Assembly (NCBI GenBank): GCA_903813345.2
Contig: CAIIXF020000010.1
Span: 22,953,181-23,017,180 of the forward strand
DNA from: Owenia fusiformis
Lineage: Eukaryota > Annelida > Polychaeta > Sabellida > Oweniidae
Length of the DNA: 64,000 bases
Direction: 5' to 3'
Shown here piece by piece: positions 49,201 through 60,708 of this stretch (its first letter is position 1; every line of letters begins with the position of its first letter). Under the pieces are notes generated by a model. It made no database searches. It was not told the DNA's origin and saw nothing but the letters and a program-made list of their open reading frames with translations. Position numbers and translations under genes: made by a program.

Positions 49201-50806
49201 TTTCCCAATTATCAGTGAGGCATACAAACTGAGCACTTTTTATCATTTTGATTCTTTCACTTTCGCATAATGGCACAAGAAATATCACCTGGATTTGCAA
49301 GTCTTTGGTCTGGGACTGCAAGGTGTTGGATCTCCTCTCCTCCTCAGACAAGGAAGCTCTGCACTTCTCCAGCAAACCTAAGGTCTGGTCTAACTAAAAC
49401 AAACAGTACAAGTCATACTGTAGTTCTTTACTTTTCAATTAATTTTTCACTTGAGAGTTGCCTGCTTCATGAGCTTCATGAATTAATTTTTGTACTTTTT
49501 AATCTTAAACTTCTTGTATCTTGATGTACACATGCAACAGTTTAACTGATTGTGCTCCCTTATTCCAAGCAGAGCTCATTCCTCTTTGAAATCACATTTT
49601 TGCTGAAGTTTAGACTTGGTTGGTTGGTGTTGACTGTTCTGGACCTAAAATCTGCACCAAATTAATTTTGCTATTCAACAAGAATATTCTAATTGTCTAC
49701 TTCTTGTCATGCAAACATGTTTAGGCTAATTCACTTACTTCATCTTTTGCTGCTTTTCCAGCCTTCTTTTTGCTGCTTCTTGGCCTGTAAAGGAATTATA
49801 TTAATTACAGACGGGCATAAATTATCATAATCATGCATAACATTTCCAATATTGTAGCTATAGGGACAATTACAAATGCATATATCTCTAAAGACTGTTT
49901 CCATTTCCCTATGTGCCTTCTAGATGGTAGTAGACATTTTATGAATTAACACTGTAAGCTTAATTCTGTCCACATGATTGTGTAGAGTAATACATAAAAG
50001 TCCTCACGTCCAAGCAGTTCCTTCAGAGCAATACTCGCATGGTTCCCAAAAATAGTTTGTTCAGTACATACCTTCATAGTAATCTTACCTGGGATTTCCA
50101 AAATCTGGACATTTCCGAAAATAATATTTGTGACATGTAGGACAAAAATCATTGAAGATTTCCAAAAGTTTGATGATCAGTTACAAATGCGTTTAGAGAG
50201 GAAGATAGGAGGATAATATGTTACACAAAAAACTAGAAGGCTGTAGCATCGCTTTGATTTAGTTATCGCTAAATAAGCGAACAAACATTTAGTTATCCGG
50301 AAATATAACGTGTAATAACTTCCGGAAATGGCGAGCTGGTAAGTAATTTTGGTTCTTTTGACAGTTTAATTTTTAATCTTTGATATTGTGCTCATGCTTT
50401 AGGTGGACAATACTAAGTTTACAATGTTAATTCATGGAATGTCTACTACCATCTCGGAGGCACAAGAGGGTTTCATTCATGAGGTAACTCATATTTTTCT
50501 AAAGTCAACTGCTTGCCTTTTTTCATGGAAACAGATCTTAGTTGTAAATCTCTTTTCATAAAGTAGTGAAATATGTGTCCCTTAGGATGTCTTCCATAAA
50601 ATAGACTTCTGTGTAATGCTTGTATTTTGATGAAAATAAATAATACACCACAACGTGACTTGACAAAGCCTACTATAGAGATTTTATGTACATACAAATA
50701 TTTTCATTTCAAAAAATTATTTCAAAAATATTTTGTACCTGGCAAACTCATCATTATCTTGATCGATTTCGATCTTTTTTACGTTAGAACTTGCACCACT
50801 ACCCAT
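46235..50806 (-). CDS. coiled-coil protein with MGSGASS N-terminus
   Basis: Six exons keep phase from ATG to stop, giving 456 residues: 50806-50739, 49784-49739, 49393-49289, 48821-48627, 48380-48248, 47058-46235. The protein starts MGSGASSNVKK. Gly2 with small residues and Ser6 is a classic N-myristoylation context, so a membrane-anchored protein is possible. Residues ~25-255 are nearly continuous heptad-like coiled coil (LEKCRASLSEEERR, LEERLEYMNNQ, LETKTKLIQEETDQL, IKDLKMKLKTAL). A lysine-rich KKYHKKKRKEKVRN and a long Ser/Arg/Asn-rich, probably disordered tail follow, ending FRTVPVT. I do not recognise the family. It shares a 340-bp divergent promoter region with FBXO22. The phase-2 join of the 68-nt first exon to the 46-nt second exon is the part most in need of transcript support. 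Confidence 0.78.
49908..50470. mobile_element. 563-bp inverted-repeat element in intron 1 of the coiled-coil gene
   Basis: The ends CCCTATGTGCC...AGATGGTAGTAGACAT and their inverse (ATGTCTACTACCATCT...GAGGG) pair over about 70 bp at roughly 80% identity by eye. Inside lies CTTCCGGAA followed by an ATG and GTAAGT on the plus strand, which mimics a promoter and first exon. Confidence 0.55.
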
Positions 50807-51146
50807 TCTAACCATAACCGCTGCTGTCCTACAATATTATTGAAACGAAAGACTTCAAATTGTTCAACTAGGCTAATAAGCCCATATTTTGGTTGGAATT
50901 TCTAAAATTTTAATGGCGGACCTGGCAACATGTCAACAACTTACTAGGTAAAGTAAAGCTACTATTTTACCAATTTATCATATCCTTAAATAAAAAATGA
51001 TTATCAAAATGATATGTTTATTAAATATTAGATAGAAATTAGTCATAAGTAATGAATTAATTCAATGTATAAATTGTTATATTATAGTAACTAGTTCTAT
51101 TTAGGCCTATTTCGTGTCACTGAGTAGATCACGTGACTTGGACAAA
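50807..51146. promoter_or_regulatory. divergent promoter region shared by the coiled-coil gene and FBXO22
   Basis: The two start codons face away from each other 340 bp apart. A palindromic E-box, ATCACGTGAC (51128-51137), of the kind bound by USF/TFE/MYC-class factors, lies just upstream of the FBXO22 ATG. No TATA box is evident on that side. Bidirectional use is inferred from spacing. Confidence 0.55.
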
Positions 51147-54100
51147 ATGGCAGACGTTTTGATGAAAAATATTGCGGAAAATATTGGAGAAAATGAGACT
51201 GAAACGGTGTCCTCAAGTGTTAATATACTGAATGATTTGTCTGAAATTATAGAAGATGTACTAAGGAAGCTTCCTGCAAAAAGTTTGAACACATGTTCAA
51301 GGTAAGTAATGAGAATTACGCCTTTCTTTCCAAAATTCTTTCATGTTCACTGACTTCACCTTACCGTAAGGTGCTGCTGGAAAATAACATTTTGGGAAAA
51401 ATTGCTATACCTGCTCATGTTATTTTCTGGTACAAAATTAAGTATGAAGGCGTGTGTGTATTTCCTTCCTTTTTTCAGGAAAGTATCATTCATTGTCTTC
51501 TTTTAGTAAGAACTACTTGTAAAATCTGAGGTACTCACTCTGATACTCAGTCACAGTGAGCACCATCAATCATCATTCAGTTATTAAAAGTGAAAGTGCG
51601 GTTACTCTTTTGACTCCCTGTTTGGACTCCCGTTTTTGTTTGGTCATAATCACTGAGTTTGTGTATATTTCACCTTATTTTTTAACTTCAATTGAGTCTC
51701 AATACTCTAAGCATTATTTTGATACTAAAACATGGTCAGAATCACTTGAAAATCGCAGATATTTAGCTTGAAGCACAAATTTCTTACTTTTTTGGGTCAA
51801 AACTCCGCTCATGGACATGACCTCATATCTATTTATAGGTCGCCGAAAAATGTTTTAAGAAAAATTTTCTGACAAGTAACAAAAATATGAAAGTTGAATA
51901 AACATAAAATATCACTGATCAAAGCCCCTGGCATGAGAAAAAAATTATTTAGAATTTTCTTTTTTTTAATTTTTTTTTAAGTTACCGGACTTCATTATGT
52001 TATGTTAGATATTAGATAGATGGTGCTGACTATGCACTCAGTAGAATGCGACAAATCACAATTGAAACCTACAAAATCATTAAAGGCACGTGCCCATCTT
52101 ACTTGTCAGATTTATTTCAAACTAACACTCATAGATACTCATTAAGATCAATCAATGTCCCTCCATACCGTAGTTCTCGCTATGGAAGACACTCTTTCAG
52201 AGTGGATGCTGCTTTCATTTGGGACAGCCTCTCAAATAAATGCAGATTGGCAATTTCCCTGGGAGAGTTCAAATGTTTAATCTCCCAATGGGAGGGTCAG
52301 GATTGTATATGTGCAATGTGCAAATAATAACTAATCACCTCAAATTATAAACTAGTCACTAGATGTCTCAGTCATTTAGCCAGTCTATACTATGTATTCT
52401 AGTCATAAGTCTTATAGATAACTCTGTTAAATTATTGTATGCATGATTGCATGTATTTTATTTGTTACACTTTTTACCATAGAGTTTATTATACACTAGT
52501 CAGAGAATAGCGCTTGCGGTAATGTTTTCTTGTACATTAAAACTGACGTTAAATAAATATTATCTTATCTTAAACCTGAAAACAGGTCAATGGTAGCTCC
52601 TGTCACAGATGGGAGAAGTTTTACCAGAGAATACCTCTTAAAGTAAGCGAAAGTGAGGAAGGCTTCTTGAAAAAAATGCTTCCTGGTTTATAATTTGCAC
52701 ATTACATCATAAAACACGATGTAACTAATTACAGTTGGGAACAAAAATAAATGACAGGTCGATTTTCTATCACCATTTCCTACCCATGGTTGTCTGAAAG
52801 CCCATAATTTCCAATATTGTCTAGATACATCCCTTAAAATTTGTATATTTTACATTTTATATAATCTCATCCACTGATGTATGGCCTCTTGAAAATTCTC
52901 TTATTGGCTCACATATGGGATCGACCAGGCGTCCGTCCATCCGTTGGTCCTCCTTTGGTCCGTCCCTCCATTGGTCCATCTGTCCATCCATCAACATTGG
53001 CCGCACAAATTAAAACTGCTATTCTGATTGAGTCATAGCCACATTGATTTTATGCATATCCATAATGCCTATTTGACCTATCATCGCCATTTTCCAAGTT
53101 CGCCCTGTTTCCAAGAAATTGCTGATTTTGAGGTCAAAAGGTCAAATTTTCTGTAAATACTAGATACTTTGTTGTAGTAGAACTTTCAAATATCTTGTAG
53201 TAGTTGCTTTATATGCAACTTATGTTCTCTTGAGATTTCATTTTTGAAACTTTCTCATGTACAAAAATAAATATATATATATAATATATCGTCAATGGTA
53301 GGTTTTGTGATTGACAAGTTTCTCAAAGTTTGTCCCTATACTTGTTCATTACTTGCAATGAATTGCATCAGTACTAGATTTCAGCATTCCCTACATATTG
53401 GCCAATATATGTCAGCATCAAATTTTTACTGTTTTTGAGATTTGACCTTCAGTGACCTTCGAAAGGTCAAAAAAGTTGATTTTTCATATTGATTATTTGA
53501 ATGTAAATTTTGGTCACCTTAATCACAAAAGACCTACGGAGCTCTGAATAAGTAAAATGTTCAAGGTCAAAGGTCCTCAAACTAGGTCACAAACTTGGCT
53601 GTCTAAGTTTCTCAAAGTTCAAGACTACAAATCAAAATCAATAATTTTGTTTGAAAATCATGATATACATTCTTCTGAAGGTTCTGCACTGTGTGAGCAC
53701 AGGACCGTGGGTCCTTTTTGGTATTTTTATGATAGTAGAGATTTGTACCAGGAAATAATATGTGCAGGTATAGCAATTTTTTCCCAAAATGTTATTTTCC
53801 ATTGAAAAAAGCATATCAAAATCATATAGATTAGGAATTTTGATAAAATATTTAATTTCCATTTTGGAAAATGTCTCCAGAATAAATCTTGAAAATCTCA
53901 ATAAGAATGGTTGTTCCATTGCAAGTCTAGAATAAAAGCACATAATTTAAACTGTCCAGGCCATACCATGTATCTTTTTTAGTAGCTGGGTAGGTTTCTT
54001 CCTCCAAAAAAAGTATAGATAGCATTTCATGCTGCTGTGTTCAGACTGTAATATTAATGTGAATAATGACTCATAACAGGACTGTAGGATCATCATAGGC

Positions 54101-57100
54101 CCATGAAGGTGCAATTAAATTAAATATCAAAGTTTGCCCAATGCATCTGGACATTGATCCTCTATTTACAAAAGTTGATGGATGATGACATCGCTTGGTG
54201 ATAGTGCGTGATTAAACAAGATAGTACTATGACATCTGATTTTAAATATATTTTTATCAACTGAATATTTCAGAGTATGTAAAAGATGGCATGACAGTGT
54301 GAAGAGGATAAAAAAGAGAAGACAACAGTTTTCCTGGATTCATTATGAAGAAAGCATGGCCACCAATATCAAAGATGAAATTGACTCAGTATTACAGGTA
54401 CAGTTTTTAATAGTACATTCAGTAATTTTTCCTATAATTGTTCAAAATGTTATATCAAATTGCATTGAATCTGGGAGTTTGACATTGGGTGCTACCTAGT
54501 CAGAATGTGTGAAATGAGATTGTATCATCCAGTTCAAAAAACCTTTGGGAGAAAACGTAATATTAGAAATATAAGGGCCCACCTTGACTTGACCAGTATA
54601 AATTATGCATACAGTAGAACCTGTCTAATCTGAACGCCATTGGGACTGGGTTAAAGCTTTCAGATTAGGAGGTGTTCACATTTCAAGGTTTTTGCATTCG
54701 CGAGATTCTGAATTCTGAAGAAATATGAATACATTCTTGGTACATGTTTATATTTAAAATGACCACATAGCCTTATGTCATTTCAGAAATTTGAAAATTC
54801 GATTCAAATGAACCTAAAGCCCATTTCACTGTTTTATTGTGTCAGTAAAACCCCAAAAATAAGAAACCAGGAGACCATTGTGCAATAATATATAGAGAAA
54901 AGTATATTCATATTGTACATGAGTGACAATTGCATATTTCAGATTTTTTAGTTTTTGTGCAATAAGCCTGTGCCCTCTTGTAATTTAAAGAATTTCAGCC
55001 ATGTTAATCTTATTGAAAATAACATGACAGAGAAGCATCCAAATATAAGAGGCCACACACTTTATAAGCCAAATAGAAGTAATCCAAGATAAACAAATGT
55101 CATTCATGTACAATAGGATTATATTTTTCCATATATTATTGCACAATGATCTTTTGATTTCTTATTTTTTAGGTTTTACTGGTGCAATAAAACAATGAAA
55201 TGGGCTATAGTCATGCTGGGAAGCCCTATTGTAATCAAGTTTTGATATCATAACAATATTTGAGCTATTTTGTATGAAACATGTGAAATTTTATGAAAAG
55301 TGTTCAGATTAGACAGGTTAATTTTTCAAATATGACTGTTCACTGTCCAAATTGAGAGAGGTTCACATTTCAAGTTTTTTTAATATGGGAGTCAATGGGA
55401 GAAAAAATGGGAGCGAAAAAAAGTGTTCAGATTTCATAACCTCAATATAATTTGTTTTATTATCACAGAATATGTCAAGTGAGCCAGGAACTGCTCTGAT
55501 ATTCTGCAGTAATGCCTTGCAAATGGAGCAGATCAAGACGACGCCTGAAGAACATGTAGGGCAGGAAGCCCATCAAACAAGAGCTAGATCAAAGAAGGTG
55601 ACAGTCTTGGATTACATCAAATCACAGCTGCCTCAACAGTGTAGAGTTGCTACATCAGTAACAGCTGGAGTCGTGAGTAAGTATGTTTTCTGAGTAAAAT
55701 GAGTAATATGTAGTATTTCTAATAAGAGTACCAATAATATGTGTAAAATTAAGACTCTGCTGTATGGAAATTAGTACTATTAACTATTAATAGGACTTCT
55801 TTAGTACTTGTTCTCTTATCACTGAGCATGTTCTGTTGAGAAAGCTCAAACTTAAATTGAATAATATCAGTGTTATATTCTTAGACAATTAGATACATAT
55901 ACATGTACAATACATGACAAAAGATACTTTTGATGGTATTTTCATATTAGTAGTTTTGGTACTTTTTTTTTTATTATTTATTATTTTTAGGCACCACATT
56001 TGACAACACCAAGTGCAGTGAGTCAGAAACAGATGGATCTCTGACTTGTTTACTCCTTCCTAAGATCCCAGGTCTTGATATCTATACCTTCAGTTTTGAT
56101 GGTTTCATGGATCTACCTGACTCTGAACCAGAATCGAATTACTTCAATTGGCGTTCAGAACATTGTCTCTGGGGAATACAGAACAATCCTGGATTTCCAG
56201 AGGGTGTCATACCAAAACTTTTGCTCCAGCTTAGTGCAGACCATTATTTCCCAAATCAGGCATTAACAGCAGCCTTGTATGGGTATTTCAAGCAGAAAAT
56301 AGTTGTAGCTGGGGGAATGGTTGATGATGTGTACTTAGAATCTTGTCAGGAGGACGATGATGACGACATACTGTAAGTTCACATTTTGAAAAGAAATAGA
56401 CTTAAAATTGGGCTTTGTTTAAATATATTTACTTGATTTAGGATTCAGTATTTCAAAGTTAGTTCCTCCTTCCCTATAAAATGATACTAAAATTAAAAGT
56501 AACCCTTCCCCTACTAATATTGTATGTGTACTAGTATACCAATATTAAAACATCAATCAATATCAGGTGTTCATTTTTTCCAATACGAAATCTGAAGAAT
56601 TATTAGTCACGATATTAACGTTTTACACTAGGCTTTACCATCCTCCGATCACAGAGCTTCAAAATCCAGAATATATTCTTTCTTTTTACCCCCTGCGATA
56701 AGCAGTTAGCATTTCCCTGATTAAGAACTCGTAATTTGATTCGCTGTCGCAACATTGCGACAGCAATCATAAATACGTCATCAGCGCATAATTAGATCAC
56801 GTGATTTAGTTTTATCGTGCACTTCCAAATTGGTTATAGGAGGGGGAAAGAAGGATTCTGGACACCTGCCTAGGAGGATGCGAGTCCATACTGTGTATTG
56901 TATGTGACTGCAGAACCAATACTTAATTTTTTAGAAAAGTAAGAAAAGTTTTACAAGTTGGTGATATTCCAAGCACAAAATATGTTTTATTTGAATTTGA
57001 GATTGTATTTACTTTCAGGAGAAGAGAGATGTCAACCTTGGGTATAGCATTCTGTGGTGATGACACAAAGGTCGCTAGTGTCATAGTCCCAGCTGATGTC

Positions 57101-57418
57101 ACAAACCCTAAACAAGTGGAATCTGTGATGTCACAATTAAGAGGGAGTCACATCCCAGACAGTAACCGAATTGGCTTCATGTTTGCATGCATAGGCCGAG
57201 GTTATGGATTATATCATAAACAAAATGTGGAATCTGAAATCTTTAGGAAACTTTTCCCCAAAACGCCTTTATATGGATTTTATGGGAATGGAGAAATTGG
57301 GTACAATTATCTTCCTGATTATTCAGATATAAAGACATGTGATGAATCTTCAGATGAAGAGTTGCCAATATTTCAACATGGATATACTACCATTATAGTA
57401 TTAGTATCACTCAGTTAA
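51147..57418 (+). CDS. FBXO22: F-box only protein 22
   Basis: Five exons keep phase: 51147-51301, 54274-54397, 55469-55676, 55991-56372, 57019-57418 (TAA), giving 422 residues against 403 in human. The N-terminal F-box reads LNDLSEIIEDVLRKLPAKSL...VCKRWHDSVKR and should recruit SKP1-CUL1. The rest follows the FIST-N/FIST-C layout of FBXO22: VTAGVVS, CLLLPKIPGLDIYTF, VAGGMVDDVY, MSTLGIAFCGDD, then the hallmark IGFMFACIGRGYGLYH, FRKLFPKTPLYGFYGNGEIG and YTTIIVL near the C-terminus. FBXO22 is the substrate receptor of an SCF ubiquitin ligase; vertebrate targets include KDM4 demethylases. The ATG at 51147 sits in acaaaATGG; a longer open frame upstream lacks its own ATG. A LINE remnant lies in intron 1 and a nested MITE pair in intron 2. 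Confidence 0.93.
52015..52573 (+). mobile_element. 5'-truncated non-LTR retrotransposon (CR1/Jockey-like) 3' end
   Basis: The open fragment 52046-52327 reads ETYKIIKGTCPSYLSDLF, RYSLRSINVPPYRSSRYG, FRVDAAFIWDSLS, which is the typical extreme C-terminus of a LINE reverse-transcriptase polyprotein. An untranslated stretch follows and ends in the A/T-rich TTATCTTATCTTA tail near 52573. It lies in intron 1 of FBXO22, same orientation. Confidence 0.8.
52921..53000. repeat. degenerate GTCC/ATCC tetranucleotide tract
   Basis: CCGTCCATCCGTTGGTCC-type repeats run for about 75 bp. A similar but shorter tract (TCTGCCCATCCGTTTCTCC) occurs at 15196-15214. Confidence 0.5.
54612..55436. mobile_element. second pogo/Tigger-like MITE copy, interrupted and 3'-truncated
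   Basis: It begins CAGTAGAACCTGTCTAATC after a TA and follows the copy at 34488-34985 through TGTTCACATTTCAAGG, ATATGACTGTTCACTG and ATGGGAG motifs. It lacks the final inverted end and is split by a nested element. It lies in intron 2 of FBXO22. Confidence 0.7.
54817..55207. mobile_element. nested 391-bp MITE inside the second pogo-like copy
   Basis: The ends AAGCCCATTTCACTGTTTTA and TAAAACAATGAAATGGGCT pair over about 75 bp, including an AATAATATATAG / ATATATTATT block. The uninterrupted copy in the sulfatase gene has a single TA where this element is bracketed by TA, giving an empty-site proof of insertion with TA duplication. Confidence 0.75.
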
Positions 57419-60400
57419 GGTTCATCGCAATTTAATTTCATTTTCATTTTCAACCATTGCCAAACATCACTGAGATGAATCTCTTAACTATTAGATAATA
57501 CTTTTAGTGGCCTTTTTACTGCACTTTGAAAAAGTGCTATATTGTCATCATCTTGTTCTAAGACAGGCCTGGCAATTGAGACCAAATGCTATAACCAGTA
57601 TATATTCTAGTTGTCTAGTTTAAACAAACAGTGGTCAATTTCAATTGCACCAGCATATAAGATTTGGTCACCTTGTGCAAGAGTTGTCAAAGATTAACAT
57701 TTTTTACAAAAAATTTTGGAGATTTTGAATTGGCTGGCCAAAAAGAAAATTCCTTGCCAAAAACCTAGATGGCACTAGACTGCTTTTCCATTTGTAAAAA
57801 TTCCAAGGCAAACAAATAACTGCCAGAGTCACTCTTTTGAGAAAAGTAATTTGATTTACCTTGATGATAAAATCCATTTAGTGTTAATTAGGGGTATTTT
57901 GAACAAAACTGAAATTACTCTTTGAGTGTCTGATATAGTCCGAGTCTTGGGGTATGGAACTTATGTGTTTGACAATATTCAAAACATTTTAGTTTGTTAT
58001 ATTTTTATCTGTCAAACAAATCAAAACATATTCAATTGTTCAATCTCATTTACACTTATTTGGAAAATTAAGAAAATCAACAAACCAACTGTTCAAGTGC
58101 AATTCAAAGTAAATTAAATGAATACCACATTCTTTCTCTAAGTAAACTTATATCCAGTTCTAGAAAGATGCCCCACCTCAGATCGATCAAAGAATATGAG
58201 CAACCCAATTGAGGTTAACTCTACTATTTTTATTTGTCTGTTCCTAATGCCTTGGTCACATTTGCTCCGATTCATCAGCCAGCGCCCAGCCTATTGAGTA
58301 TTGTGTTCAAGTATTGTATTCAGTTTTGAACAAAGTACTCAATCGCCCGGGCGCCAGAGCAAATGTGACCCAGGTATTATTAATGGTTTATCAGATGACT
58401 CATAGAATGTTAATAAGGTATTTTCAAAAATATAATGAACAATACAATTAGACAAGTACAAACAGAGTATCTTTTGCATTTCTAGGGGTTAGGTATAGTA
58501 GAGTAAGTGTATATGGTGTCCTTAAAAACTTTCTTCATTGAAGTATAGGAAGAAATCATCTGATATAATCTTAGGTTAGTGTCAACATTTACAAATGGTA
58601 TATATTTACTAAAGAATAAAAGAAAACATGAAACACATTATCTGTTTTTGTTGCATTTTATTGTTATGTTTTTAGTTGCACCTTCCCAACATAAAGCACA
58701 TGTTAACATTATGATTGTGACATATCTTGAGGTATTATTATTATTATTAAATGAACACATTTTCAAAATTAAGTGCAATTTGCATACATATAGTTTGTAA
58801 TATTTTGTGGCACCTAATATATTGAAGATTTAGCATACAACCCTTATACCAGACACAACTTACATATTAATACCAAAACATTTGTTAATGCATAAGAATA
58901 CTTTTATTTACACATCGTGATAAGTGAGTTTACCAGAACCTCTTTTAGTCTCATCTTTCCATATTCAACTGAAAATATATCAATTATCAGAAACTACATT
59001 ACAGATAGGGGATAAAGCCACACTTCGTGTAAATTCTACAGTCCATTTGCAATTTAAACTGTATATTTGTCTTTGTCCATGCTTTACAATGTGCAAATAA
59101 TAAATACGGGATTTTGTAAAATCTCCAAATCATGCCATTTTCAATATCAATATTATTATCAAAATATCAAAAGAAATACTATAGAATAATATAATAAATT
59201 CATATCATTTCTAGAAAACTAACCTTGATAGTGATAGTATTACACTCAACTCTGGATGAAATATAAAATAATATTTCTTAACATGTGAATATTACATTTG
59301 TTCAAGATCTTTCATCTTACAATACACATTGTAACATGTAACCTTTTTGTTCATTTTCAAATGTTTAACATTTTTGTATTGTTTAATTGGTCAATTAGGT
59401 TACCATGAATAAATAGAATAATCATTAGAATAAAATAAAGTTGAATCTTAACGTTAACTGCCACATGAAGTTATTCTATTGGCATTCAATTTATAAACTG
59501 TACTCACATTAATTTTCGCGCACTTCTGATATTTCTCTTGTGCCAGCTTTACTGTCAATCAAACTGCACTGAGGAGACTCAAGTTTTAATATGTAATGTA
59601 ATTGTTATGCTTAGAATCCAATAAATAATAATTATATCTTTAATCATATATACACACACTGTAATAAATAAATTTACTTTTAAAACAAACATTACAATGT
59701 TTAAATCAGAATCTACCAGCTGCATGAAAATGCATCAGAATAACATAAATATTAAATAAAATTTGTTGCATGGGCATATTACTTTCATAGATCTGTTTAA
59801 ATTGCCACAAAATGAATGAACGATTTAACCAGAAATAAATACTGAAAGCTCTTGATTCTAAGCACTTTTATGAGTAAAGTATAAGGTAAAGTACAATACA
59901 TATTTTGTAAAGATTATAATGATATGTCATGGTTAATGTGATCATACTGTAAAAAGACAAGAAACACATCCATAGAATCAGATGATACAATATAGTAAAA
60001 TTAAAAATGTGATATGATTAACTCAGGATTGGTTTCACTGCAATGTGCCCCCCACATACCATATAAGGCTATACTCGCTTATCTACCCTGACTCTATTAG
60101 TACTAGTATTTATACAATTTATATCATATACATATAAATTATAAAGGCACCTGAAGAAGACAAGTTTGCATTACATTTCATTAGTGGTGACCAGTTCACC
60201 CAAGCTATTTAAGACTTCCATAGATCTTTCCAATAAATCACCCCTTTAAAGATACTACAGTAGTGTATTTTGGCTAGATTTGTGATGTAATAGCTTGCAG
60301 GTTGTAATGTTTTTGACAAAATTGAAAGACATTTTTAAGAATTATCCAATAAATTAATCTGAACAAGTTGAGACTGTAAGAATGACATCATAACCAATAG

Positions 60401-60708
60401 ATGACATGAATTTCTGGTTGGTCTATTATACATGTAGTGTGTAAGCATCATTGAATATCATTCTCTGTAACATTATTACATATTTAACACCAGTCTACAT
60501 TCAGTGATTACCACATTGACAAGCAATATTCTCTAGATTATGATGTACAATAAACACACATCTGAGCTTAAGGCATCCAAATATACATGATCAGTCCTTT
60601 CTCCGTCTCATTGTGTAAAGAAGCTATTATACAATGTATGTATGATTATTCATAGAACTGCCCCTGGGGAATGCTGCACACTGATCTACTCTTTACTCTC
60701 CATGCATG
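57419..60708. other. convergent 3' region between FBXO22 and the SLC12 gene
   Basis: This is AT-rich sequence with no recognised gene. It should hold the 3' UTRs of both genes. One small MITE lies at 58250-58374. Confidence 0.5.
58250..58374. mobile_element. 125-bp MITE
   Basis: CCTTGGTCACATTTGCTC at the left end pairs with GAGCAAATGTGACCCAGG at the right. The inner part also pairs (CTATTGAGTA / TACTCAATCG) and contains GGCGCC-type GC-rich steps. No coding content. Confidence 0.65.

Noticed and set aside
50099-50185. Minus-strand zinc-finger-like run CPTCHKYYFRKCPDFG ending at a good donor
   Set aside because: There is no in-frame ATG and no usable acceptor upstream, and it lies in the inverted-repeat element. 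The MGSGASS exon joins the next exon in phase without it.
50328-50482. Plus-strand mini first exon (ATGGCGAGCTG|GTAAGT) after CTTCCGGAA, with an exon-like stretch at 50405-50482
   Set aside because: Joining them in phase reaches a stop within a few codons, and both lie inside an inverted-repeat element; kept only as a note on that element.
50473-50700. Minus-strand frame that could splice to the MGSGASS exon and end as a short isoform
   Set aside because: The phase fits, but the sequence has no recognisable protein character and overlaps the end of the inverted-repeat element.
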